A stretch of 64,000 nucleotides of DNA, from assembly GCA_006844605.1 (NCBI GenBank), contig SPJN01000015.1:24251-88250 (forward strand), written 5' to 3'. The notes beneath the pieces are model-generated. The model saw nothing but the letters and a program-made list of their open reading frames with translations, did no database searches and was not told the origin of the DNA. This DNA comes from Hyphomicrobiales bacterium (GTDB lineage: Bacteria > Pseudomonadota > Alphaproteobacteria > SPJN01). The translations under genes and the position numbers were made by a program. This document shows, piece after piece, positions 40,101-47,742 of this stretch (its first letter is position 1; every line of letters starts with the position of its first letter).

Positions 40101-41315
40101 TTATTCGGGTTTACCGAAGACCAATGTGGCATTGGTGCCGCCAAAGCCAAAGCTGTTCGACAGCACTGTGTTGATTTCGCCATCAAAGCGTTCGGTCAGC
40201 ACAGGAATATCGCCTACCTCTTCATCCATATTATCGATATGGGCGCTTTCGCAGGCAAAGCCATTATTCATCATCAGAACTGAATAAATCGCCTCTTGCA
40301 CACCGGTGGCACCCAGCGAATGACCCGTCAATGATTTGGTGGAACTGACCTTGGGCACATTGCCTGCGCCGAACACTTCGGTCAGACCTTCAAGTTCCTT
40401 CGTGTCCCCAACCGGGGTCGAAGTGCCGTGGGCATTCACATAATCAACCGGGCGGTCAACTGTGTTCAGCGCCTGACGCATACAGCGGATGCCGCCTTCA
40501 CCTGACGGGGCAACCATGTCATAGCCATCGGACGTTGCGCCATAGCCGATCAACTCGGCATAGATTTTTGCGCCGCGTGCCTTGGCATGTTCATATTCTT
40601 CAATCACCATCGTCCCGGCACCGCCGCCAATGACAAAGCCATCGCGATCACGGTCAAACGCCCGTGACGCCCGTGACGGGTCGTCATTGAATTTTGACGA
40701 CATCGCGGTCATGGCGTCAAACATCACAGCCATTGACCAATCAAGTTCTTCGCCACCACCGGCAAAAACAATGTCCTGCTTGCCAAGCTGAATAAGTTCA
40801 GACGCATGGCCCACACAATGGGCAGACGTGGCACAGGCTGAACTGATAGAGTAGTTCACGCCCTTGACCTTGAACGTGGTTGCCAACACGGCAGAGTTGG
40901 TGGAAGACATGGTCCGCGGCACCATGAAGGGGCCAACACGCTTAGGCCCCTTATCGCGTGCCTTATCTGCAGCTTCGATCAGGTTTTTGGTGGACGGCCC
41001 GCCAGATCCCATGACGATCCCGGTCCGCTCGTTCGACACTTCATTGTCTTCAAGGCCCGCATCGGCAATCGCCTGCTGCAAGGCCACATAATTATAGGCA
41101 ACCCCGTCACCCATAAAGCGGCGGGCCTTACGATCAACCAAGCCATCAAGGTCAATCTCGGGCTTGCCCCAGACCTGACTGCGAAAGCCCATTTCCTCAA
41201 ACTGATCAGAATGGGTGATGCCGGATTTTGCTTCGCGCAGGGACGCGACCACTTCCTGCGTTGAATTGCCAATCGGGGAAACAATCCCCATTCCTGTTAC
41301 AACAACACGTTTCAT
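40101..41315 (-). CDS. fabB: 3-oxoacyl-[acyl-carrier-protein] synthase I
   Basis: 404 residues. Elongates unsaturated acyl chains in partnership with FabA. Catalytic Cys161 lies in SSACATSAH; the two active-site His are in [14 protein letters not shown] and TGHSLGATG, and the C-terminal [13 protein letters not shown] is a condensing-enzyme hallmark. Placement right behind fabA supports FabB rather than FabF. Confidence 0.94.
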   Translation of the reverse strand: MKRVVVTGMGIVSPIGNSTQEVVASLREAKSGITHSDQFEEMGFRSQVWGKPEIDLDGLVDRKARRFMGDGVAYNYVALQQAIADAGLEDNEVSNERTGIVMGSGGPSTKNLIEAADKARDKGPKRVGPFMVPRTMSSTNSAVLATTFKVKGVNYSISSACATSAHCVGHASELIQLGKQDIVFAGGGEELDWSMAVMFDAMTAMSSKFNDDPSRASRAFDRDRDGFVIGGGAGTMVIEEYEHAKARGAKIYAELIGYGATSDGYDMVAPSGEGGIRCMRQALNTVDRPVDYVNAHGTSTPVGDTKELEGLTEVFGAGNVPKVSSTKSLTGHSLGATGVQEAIYSVLMMNNGFACESAHIDNMDEEVGDIPVLTERFDGEINTVLSNSFGFGGTNATLVFGKPE

Positions 41316-41384
41316 GGTTGCACCACTCCGCTTACTTGAAATTTCAATTGGCCTGTCCCCTGTTTTTCAGGGGCGACAGGCACC

Positions 41385-41894
41385 TTAATCCTTAAACAGG
41401 CCGACTTTCATATTGCTGGTTTCATAGGCCAATGCGCCATCAACCCGCACGATACCGTCAGCAATACCAAGCACCAGCTTGCGGTTCATCACACGGCGGT
41501 AATGAACTTCATATTCAATCAATTTGGCTTCGGGGGTGATCATTTCGGTGAACTTCACCTCGCCCACGCCCAGCGCACGGCCACGGCCTTCCATGCCCAT
41601 CCAGCCCAGGCCAAAACCCGTCAACTGCCACAACCCATCAAGGCCAAGGCAACCGGGCATCACCGGGTCACCCACAAAGTGGCATTCAAAAAACCAGCGA
41701 TCGGGGGTGATGGCGTATTCCGCCTTGATCAACCCTTTTTCATATTTGCCTGAACTGTCATCAATATGGGTGATCTTATCCATCATCAGCATGGGGGGCA
41801 TGGGCAATTGCGGATTACCGGCACCGAACATCTCGCCCTTGGCGCAGGTGATCAGATCATCATGGCTATAGCTGGATTGTTTCGTAAAACTCAT
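41385..41894 (-). CDS. fabA: 3-hydroxydecanoyl-[acyl-carrier-protein] dehydratase/isomerase
   Basis: 169 residues. Introduces the cis double bond for anaerobic-type unsaturated fatty acid synthesis. The catalytic His72 is in CHFVGDPVMPG and Asp86 in LGLDGLWQL. It is first in a fabA-fabB-fabI operon. In many Alphaproteobacteria the iron regulator Irr lies divergently upstream; here a rubrerythrin gene takes that place. Confidence 0.96.
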   Translation of the reverse strand: MSFTKQSSYSHDDLITCAKGEMFGAGNPQLPMPPMLMMDKITHIDDSSGKYEKGLIKAEYAITPDRWFFECHFVGDPVMPGCLGLDGLWQLTGFGLGWMGMEGRGRALGVGEVKFTEMITPEAKLIEYEVHYRRVMNRKLVLGIADGIVRVDGALAYETSNMKVGLFKD

Positions 41895-42343
41895 ATTCGG
41901 CTGGGCCCCCTAAGGCATACAATTCGCAGGCAAATTCGCGTTCAATTCCCGACAGTCTATCGTGTTGCGCCTACTATGCAAGCAACCGCATGCTGTCCGA
42001 TCACGGAATTGTTGCGAAAAATTACAGATCACAATAAGCGATCAGGCGTTGCCTGACCAGCGCGACATTCCCGCGCGCAATCACAGCAAAACAACCAAAT
42101 GATAACAATCGCTTACTTCTATTCAAAAAATAGATCAGAGTAATCGAAACTATGATTTTGACAATCAGTGCCCCCTTGCTAGAGTCCCAACCGGACGCAA
42201 GAGGGACGGATTGAAAACGCAGAGGTGCCACTGATCAGCATCAATGCGTCTTGGGCCGTCTACCCTTCAAATAAATCATCATTCCACCTTTCGGCCTAGC
42301 CGCAGGGGTGAAATATCCACCAACCCAATCGAGGGAGACGATT
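41895..42343. other. Divergent gap fabA / rubrerythrin
   Basis: 449 bases without a convincing gene. AT-rich in the middle (42090-42160). It should hold the fabA promoter (minus) and the rubrerythrin promoter (plus, 42158-42185). I saw no clear Fur, RirA or Irr box, and the leader after the plus promoter (about 42192-42343) has no structure I recognise. Confidence 0.6.
42158..42185 (+). promoter_or_regulatory. Candidate promoter of the rubrerythrin module
   Basis: A consensus TTGACA (42158-42163), 16-base spacer and TAGAGT (42180-42185). The leader to the rubrerythrin start would be about 150 bases, long enough for post-transcriptional control. Confidence 0.6.
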
Positions 42344-42763
42344 ATGTCACTGAATGGCACAAAAACACTCGACAATCTGAAAGAGGCATTTGCCGGTGAA
42401 AGCCAGGCCAACCGCCGCTACCTGTATTTCGCTCAAAAGGCTGACATTGAAGGCTATAATGATGTGGCAACCGTTTTCCGCTCAACCGCGGAAGGTGAAA
42501 CAGGTCACGCTCACGGTCATTTGGAATTCATGGAAGAAGTTGGCGACCCCGCAACGGGTGAGCCGATCGGTTCCACTGAAAACAATCTGAAGGCCGCCAT
42601 CGCCGGTGAAACACACGAATACACCGACATGTATCCGGGTATGGCCCGTACCGCCCGCGAAGAAGGCTTTGACGAAATCGCTGACTGGTTCGAAACACTG
42701 GCCAAGGCTGAAAAAAGCCATGCCGGTCGCTTCACCCGCGCGCTGGACACACTGGACGGTTAA
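42344..42763 (+). CDS. Rubrerythrin (diiron, lacking rubredoxin domain)
   Basis: 139 residues from the ATG at 42344, with GAGGGAG upstream. A ferritin-like four-helix diiron protein: iron ligands in [21 protein letters not shown] (E-X2-H), AIAGETHEY and [10 protein letters not shown]. The C-terminal rubredoxin-like Fe(Cys)4 domain of classical rubrerythrin is absent, so electrons for peroxide reduction must come from a separate protein. The two downstream genes could provide that. Confidence 0.92.
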   Translation: MSLNGTKTLDNLKEAFAGESQANRRYLYFAQKADIEGYNDVATVFRSTAEGETGHAHGHLEFMEEVGDPATGEPIGSTENNLKAAIAGETHEYTDMYPGMARTAREEGFDEIADWFETLAKAEKSHAGRFTRALDTLDG

Positions 42764-42787
42764 TTCCGTATGTGACGTTGACTAAAG

Positions 42788-42824
42788 TCGGGCTGCGTCA
42801 TTGGCTGGCGTGGCCCGATTTTTT
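42788..42824 (+). terminator. Terminator after rubrerythrin gene
   Basis: TCGGGC (42788-42793) pairs with GCCCGA (42813-42818), loop 19 bases with partial inner pairing, then six T. It would favour more rubrerythrin mRNA than downstream mRNA from a shared promoter. Confidence 0.7.
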
Positions 42825-42869
42825 AGCCATTTGATTTTGGCCTAATTCCACCGTTGAACAGAGGTTTTT

Positions 42870-44207
42870 ATGCGCGAAGGCAGTCTAGACGCCCCGACCC
42901 GGCACCAGGTTGATTGGAAAAATCCCGACTTTACCGATCCGGCAAAACTGGACGAAGAACTGCGCCGTCAGTTTGACGTGTGCCATGGGTGCCGCCGCTG
43001 TTTTAACCTGTGCGATAGCTTCCCGCGCCTGTTCGACCTGATCGACGACAGTAAATCGGGGGAGCTTGATAGCGTCAGCTCTGACGATTTCAAGCCCGTT
43101 GTTGATGCCTGCACCCTGTGTGACATGTGTTACCTAACCAAATGTCCCTATGTGCCCCCCCATGAATTCAATATTGATTTCCCCCATCTGATGCTGCGCT
43201 ATCGGGTGATGGAACACCAGCAAGGCAAAACCAGCTTTGCCCAGCACCAATTGTCAAATATGGACCGCAATGGCCGTCTGGCCAGCTTGGCGGCCCCCAT
43301 CGTCAATTGGGGCGGCAAGCGCGACAACAAGCTGACGCGTCCCATGCTGGAAGCTGTGATGGGCATTGATGACGAGGCAGAGCTGCCGCATTTTGAAGGC
43401 AAGACCTTCGTCAAGCGCGCCAAATCTGACGGGGTAACCCCCAATCAAAGCGCCCCTGCCTTTGGCAAGCGCAAGGCCGTGATCTTTGCCACCTGTGCTG
43501 TGAACTACAACAATGCCACCGTAGGCGAAGCGGCCCGCAAGGTGCTGGCCCATAACGGGGTCGAAACCCGCGTGGAATATCCCGGCTGTTGCGGTATGCC
43601 CCATCTGGAACATGGCGACATTGAAAAGGTTGTCGATCAGTCAGACAAGATCGTCAATGCCCTGCTGCCCTTGGTTGATGAAGGGTATGACATCATCGCC
43701 CTGACCGCCAGCTGTGGCCTGATGCTGAAATTTGAATGGCCCTTGTTGAACCCGGATGATGAGCGGTTGAAAAAACTTGCCGCCGCCACCTTTGACATCA
43801 GCGAATATATCGTCGATGTCGCTAAGGGCGAGGGGCTGGCCGATGGCCTGACCGCCGTTGACGGGGGCATCACCGCCCATCACGCCTGTCATGCCCGCGC
43901 GCAAAATATGGGGGCCAAGGCGGCCGAAATGCTGCGCCTGATCCCTGACACGGACATCGACCTGATTGAACGGTGTGCAGGGCATGGCGGCACATTCGGT
44001 GTGCTGAAAGAAACCTATGACGTGGCGGTCAAGGTCGCCAAGCCAGTGATCCGCGCTGCCAAGAAAACCGCCAAGGCGCATGTCGTATCTGACTGTCCGC
44101 TGGCGGCCAAACATCTGCATCACATGCTGGAAGGTGAGGACGTGCCCTCGCACGATTCAGTGATGCGCCACCCGATTGAAATTTTCGCACAAGCCTATGG
44201 ATTTTAG
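42870..44207 (+). CDS. Fe-S oxidoreductase, heterodisulfide reductase / GlpC type
   Basis: 445 residues. Two 4Fe-4S motifs near the N-terminus: CHGCRRCFNLC (about 38-48) and CTLCDMCYLTKCP (about 80-92). Two CCG-type domains follow: one with EYPGCCGMPH, the other with HHACHARAQNMG and ERCAGHGG, in which the second domain's CCG is replaced. It resembles GlpC/HdrD-type electron-transfer subunits. Such genes often stand between rubrerythrin and DUF3501 genes, so it probably passes electrons to rubrerythrin; the donor is unknown. Confidence 0.88.
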   Translation: MREGSLDAPTRHQVDWKNPDFTDPAKLDEELRRQFDVCHGCRRCFNLCDSFPRLFDLIDDSKSGELDSVSSDDFKPVVDACTLCDMCYLTKCPYVPPHEFNIDFPHLMLRYRVMEHQQGKTSFAQHQLSNMDRNGRLASLAAPIVNWGGKRDNKLTRPMLEAVMGIDDEAELPHFEGKTFVKRAKSDGVTPNQSAPAFGKRKAVIFATCAVNYNNATVGEAARKVLAHNGVETRVEYPGCCGMPHLEHGDIEKVVDQSDKIVNALLPLVDEGYDIIALTASCGLMLKFEWPLLNPDDERLKKLAAATFDISEYIVDVAKGEGLADGLTAVDGGITAHHACHARAQNMGAKAAEMLRLIPDTDIDLIERCAGHGGTFGVLKETYDVAVKVAKPVIRAAKKTAKAHVVSDCPLAAKHLHHMLEGEDVPSHDSVMRHPIEIFAQAYGF

Positions 44208-44212
44208 CATCT

Positions 44213-44806
44213 ATGCCTAAAGCAGATCACATCATCACCGCCGACGATATCCTATCGCTTGACGACTATATCCCCGTGCGCAAGGAAAAGCGCAGCGCGC
44301 TTGTGACCATGAAAAAGCCGCGCCGCCTGCATCTTGGCCCGCACGCCACCGCCTATTTTGAAAATTGGGACACGATGTGGGCCCAGATTCAGGAAATGCT
44401 CTATATCGAAAAGGGCGGTGACGAACAGCTGAAGGACGAGCTTGCAGCCTATAACCCGCTGATCCCGCAGGGGCGGGATTTGGTCTGCACATTCATGTTT
44501 GAAATTGATGAACCGGCGCGGCGGTTGAACATTCTGCGCCAGCTGGGCGGCATCGAAAATCACATCTTTTTACAAGTGGGCGATGACAAAATCTATGCCC
44601 GGCCTGAGGAAGACGTGGAACGGACGACGCCTGATGGCAAAACCAGTTCCGTCCATTTTTTCCACTTTGATTTCACGGACGACCAGATCGCCACTTTCCG
44701 CGACCCGTCAACCCAGGTGATGCTGGGCGCTGATCATGAAAACTATGCCCATCTGGCACTATTGTCAGATGATGGGCGGCAAAGTCTGGCTGGCGACTTT
44801 TCATAA
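44213..44806 (+). CDS. DUF3501 family protein
   Basis: 197 residues, 5 bases after the Fe-S oxidoreductase gene. The conserved segment IPVRKEKRSALVTMKKPRRLHLGPHATAYFENWDTMW (in two halves) fits DUF3501, a family known mainly from this rubrerythrin-linked cluster. Rich in Asp/Glu/His/Phe near the end (VHFFHFDFTDDQ). No signal peptide or membrane segment. Function unknown; coupling by position implies a job with the oxidoreductase. Confidence 0.85.
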   Translation: MPKADHIITADDILSLDDYIPVRKEKRSALVTMKKPRRLHLGPHATAYFENWDTMWAQIQEMLYIEKGGDEQLKDELAAYNPLIPQGRDLVCTFMFEIDEPARRLNILRQLGGIENHIFLQVGDDKIYARPEEDVERTTPDGKTSSVHFFHFDFTDDQIATFRDPSTQVMLGADHENYAHLALLSDDGRQSLAGDFS

Positions 44807-44861
44807 GTCCCGCAATATGCGAAACTGATTTTTCACCAGCTTGGGTGAGTGGCAATGAAAG

Positions 44862-44895
44862 CCGGTCCGGTCCCTTAATGGGCGGGCCGGTTTTT
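44862..44895 (+). terminator. Terminator after DUF3501 gene
   Basis: CCGGTCC (44862-44868) pairs with GGGCCGG (44884-44890, one G-T pair), followed by five T. It ends the rubrerythrin module. Confidence 0.75.
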
Positions 44896-44909
44896 ATTTG
44901 GCATGCCTA

Positions 44910-44953
44910 TTATTGGCCCCATCAGCGGCCCCATTAGCGGCCCCACTAGCGGG
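44910..44953. repeat. Imperfect 12-bp tandem repeats
   Basis: About 3.7 units of TNAGCGGCCCCA in the gap between the DUF3501 terminator and the convergent gene. No function visible. Confidence 0.7.
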
Positions 44954-44988
44954 AGCAAACGCTGGACAACATTTGTGCCGCCCCTTTA

Positions 44989-45837
44989 TCACGCCTGATC
45001 AGGATGCAAATAGATAAAGCGGAAGGGTTTGATATGTTGGACCGCGCGGGGCTGAAATGCCAATCGCCGAATGTCATCATTACCAACCGCCAGTTGGTCA
45101 ATGTCGCGGTTCCAGTGTTTTGATATTGATCGGTCCGACGAAGTGAAGATCGGTGCCTGCCTGTTTTCAGGCATCACCGCGCTTTTCCGATTGATGACGC
45201 TGCCCTGAAAATAGGGTTGGCGTCCCAATTTCAGCATTTGCCATACCCCCGCAATGCGTACCATTTCCCATGCGTTCGACAGGGCAGTGGATTTTAGATC
45301 ACGAATTTCAACCGACAGGATGTCTGCCTGCGCCTCGTCCATCACATTAAACGCAACGCTGTCATCCTTGATGGATAGATCAAACGCAGCATAGGCAGCA
45401 TTCAATCCCAAATAGTCATTATTATAGGCGATGACCGCGCGGTCATTGTTCCACAATTTCACGCACAGCGTGCCCCATTCAGGCTGAAGCGCCATCGCCA
45501 GCGGCAAAGACATGGCGCGATTGTCAATTGTCTGCCCTTTCTTAAAGCTGGACAGAATAAAGAACTGCAACTCGCAATGCGGCCCCATGCTGGCGTCACG
45601 AAAATCAGCAAAGATAAAGCCCGCAGCAATCGACCCATCGTCATAGTGGACGGGATAAACATCCTCTGCCGCAAAAAGGGGCGCGGCGGCCTGCGCATTG
45701 ATCCGACCGTAGATCGTTACCCCGTCCCCGCCATAAACATGATAGGGCGTCGGTGCCTGACCGGTTGATAGATCAACATGCGCGGTTAAGGGAAATGCCT
45801 GAAACATAGGATGCGTCGCTGCCATTTGATTTTCCAA
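44989..45837 (-). CDS. Conserved-looking protein of unknown function, possibly acetoacetate decarboxylase-like
   Basis: 282 residues, soluble, no signal peptide. A weak resemblance to the acetoacetate decarboxylase superfamily is suggested by VYPVHYDDGSIAAGFIFADF and GPHCELQFFILS, but I do not see a clear catalytic lysine in the usual context, so this is tentative. Several Met codons follow the first (residues 1, 5, 11), so the start is uncertain. Convergent with the DUF3501 gene and divergent from the acyl-CoA dehydrogenase gene. Confidence 0.5.
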   Translation of the reverse strand: MENQMAATHPMFQAFPLTAHVDLSTGQAPTPYHVYGGDGVTIYGRINAQAAAPLFAAEDVYPVHYDDGSIAAGFIFADFRDASMGPHCELQFFILSSFKKGQTIDNRAMSLPLAMALQPEWGTLCVKLWNNDRAVIAYNNDYLGLNAAYAAFDLSIKDDSVAFNVMDEAQADILSVEIRDLKSTALSNAWEMVRIAGVWQMLKLGRQPYFQGSVINRKSAVMPENRQAPIFTSSDRSISKHWNRDIDQLAVGNDDIRRLAFQPRAVQHIKPFRFIYLHPDQA

Positions 45838-46278
45838 CCTTCCGAAGCGTTGATTGCGGAGCGTTACAGCACCGATTGAATTGCCGCAACTTTAAACCAA
45901 ACTTGAAGAAAAAGAAGCTGCCCGCGCAACACTGGTACAGGCGTAATACTGGGACAGGCGCATCGGCAGCACCATGCCCGAATTGCTTTGACCACTCAGT
46001 ATCAACAGATGCATCAGTCAATGTTTTGGGCTGCATGGGGCTGGCGTCCGCAACCATATTGGATGTGGCTTTTGTGTCCTGCATTATCACGCGTGTTTGC
46101 TCCTTATGATGCTGATCCTTTCCCAAAGCGGCCAGCGGTTTTATGAGCGGCATTTCCTTGGCAGCCTTGGCTGAAGACACGTCATTGGCCGCATCACCCC
46201 ACTTGCAGCCCCGTTGCTGTCGCTCTACACTCCGCTGACAAAATATCAAAAAACAACAAATCATTATTGGGGGCATTC
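45838..46278. other. Gap upstream of the acyl-CoA dehydrogenase gene
   Basis: 441 bases. A minus-strand frame runs through most of it, but its composition (poly-Phe, Cys-rich ends, no ribosome site) does not persuade me. A possible degenerate gene remnant; no RNA gene, terminator or clear promoter seen. Confidence 0.4.
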
Positions 46279-47499
46279 ATGTCTATTGATTTCTCACTCT
46301 CACCCGAAGTTGAAGCACTACGCGGGCGCGTCCGTGATTTCATCGAAACTGTCGTCAAACCGGCTGAGGCTGAGATTGACGAAGACGACCGTGAAAGCCT
46401 TGTCAAAGGCGTCATCAAAATGCGCACCGAAGCGCAAAAGCGTGGCCTGTGGCTGCCCCATATGCCCAAGGAACATGGCGGCATGGGCATCGGCCATGTG
46501 GGTCTGGCGATGGTACAGGCAGAGGCCGCGCGCGCCCGCTTTGGCCCGTTTGCCATGAACTGTCAGGCCCCTGATGAAGGCAATATGCACACGCTGGAAA
46601 AATGGGGATCAGAAGAACAAAAGGAAAAATACCTCAAGCCCCTGTTGGAAGGGCACGCCCGGTCATGCTTTGCCATGACAGAGCCTGAGGTCGCAGGTTC
46701 TGACCCGACATTGATCCGCACCACCGCCAAGATGGACGGCAATGAATGGGTCATCAATGGCCATAAATGGTTCATCAGTGGGGCGAAATCCGCCAAGTTC
46801 GCCATCCTGATTGCCCGCACCGAAGACAACCCGGATATTCCGCAGGCCGCCAACAGCGCCTTCATCATCGATCTGCCGCAGGAAGGTTGGGACGATGTGC
46901 GAGAGGTCAGCACCATGCACGGGTCCACCGGGCATTCAGAAATCGTAATCGAAAATCTGCGCGTGCCCGCCGATGCCATTCTGGGTGGGCGCGGCAATGG
47001 CCACCTGTTGGGTCAATCACGTCTGGGCCCGGCGCGCCTTGCCCATTGCATGCGCTGGTTAGGGCAGGCTGAAACCGCACTTGAGATGATGATCGACCGG
47101 GCAACCAAACGCTTTGCCCACGGCTCGCTTCTATCAGAAAAGCAAGGCATCCAATGGATGATTGCCGACAGTTCAATGGAGCTTTATCAGGCCAAGCTGA
47201 TGGTGTTGCACGCCGCCTTTAAAATCGACAATGGCGAGGACTTCAAATCAGAAGTGTCGATGGCCAAACATTTCGTCGCCAATATGCTGGGCCGCGTCAT
47301 TGACCGGGCCATTCAGGTTCACGGTGCCTTGGGTTATTCCAACGACACGCCCTTGGCCCATATGGCACAACAGGCGCGTTGGGCGCGCTTTGCCGATGGC
47401 GCGGACGAAGTTCATCAGTGGCGCATCGCAGAACGATCCATCAAGGCGTATAAGGAAACAGGCTCCGTCGCCAATGCAACCGGGAACCTGCCGCTATAA
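46279..47499 (+). CDS. Acyl-CoA dehydrogenase family protein (ACAD10/11-like)
   Basis: 406 residues from the ATG at 46279, with GGGGG upstream. A flavoenzyme for the first step of fatty acid or related acyl-CoA breakdown. The FAD-binding CFAMTEPEVAGSDPT and WVINGHKWFISGAKSAKFAI are clear. The C-terminal ALGYSNDTPLA and DGADEVHQWRIAERS fit the ACAD10/11-like subfamily, for which longer or unusual acyl chains (including 4-hydroxy acyls) are substrates. It lies upstream of a TonB receptor but 240 bases away. Confidence 0.88.
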   Translation: MSIDFSLSPEVEALRGRVRDFIETVVKPAEAEIDEDDRESLVKGVIKMRTEAQKRGLWLPHMPKEHGGMGIGHVGLAMVQAEAARARFGPFAMNCQAPDEGNMHTLEKWGSEEQKEKYLKPLLEGHARSCFAMTEPEVAGSDPTLIRTTAKMDGNEWVINGHKWFISGAKSAKFAILIARTEDNPDIPQAANSAFIIDLPQEGWDDVREVSTMHGSTGHSEIVIENLRVPADAILGGRGNGHLLGQSRLGPARLAHCMRWLGQAETALEMMIDRATKRFAHGSLLSEKQGIQWMIADSSMELYQAKLMVLHAAFKIDNGEDFKSEVSMAKHFVANMLGRVIDRAIQVHGALGYSNDTPLAHMAQQARWARFADGADEVHQWRIAERSIKAYKETGSVANATGNLPL

Positions 47500-47663
47500 C
47501 ATTTTTGCAGCAGTAAACCGGTGATCTGACTGCCGTTCAATCTGCGGTAGCAAGGGCATATCATCAGCGCGCATCTTGCGAATGGGCCGTGCGGTCATCT
47601 GTGCTGCCCTTGCCGCGTTAAGCAATAGATTTCGCCAAAGCGACAGAATTGCCGTGTTTTCAT

Positions 47664-47694
47664 TTGACACAACCACCCCCGGTTTGGCTATGTA
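47664..47694 (+). promoter_or_regulatory. Candidate promoter of the first TonB receptor
   Basis: A consensus TTGACA (47664-47669) and TATGTA (47689-47694), but the 19-base spacer is long, so the exact -10 is uncertain. Confidence 0.35.
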
Positions 47695-47742
47695 ACATCA
47701 CTAATAAATTATAAACCATATTCACATTTGGGGAGCATATCG

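Noticed and set aside
42090..42160. Iron-responsive box (Fur, RirA or Irr) ahead of the rubrerythrin gene
   Set aside because: The AT-rich stretch has partial matches only; no convincing palindrome of any of these types.
45773..46276. 167-residue minus-strand open frame upstream of the acyl-CoA dehydrogenase gene
   Set aside because: Cys- and Phe-rich ends, overlap with the start of the 282-residue gene on the same strand, and no start site; at most a degraded remnant.
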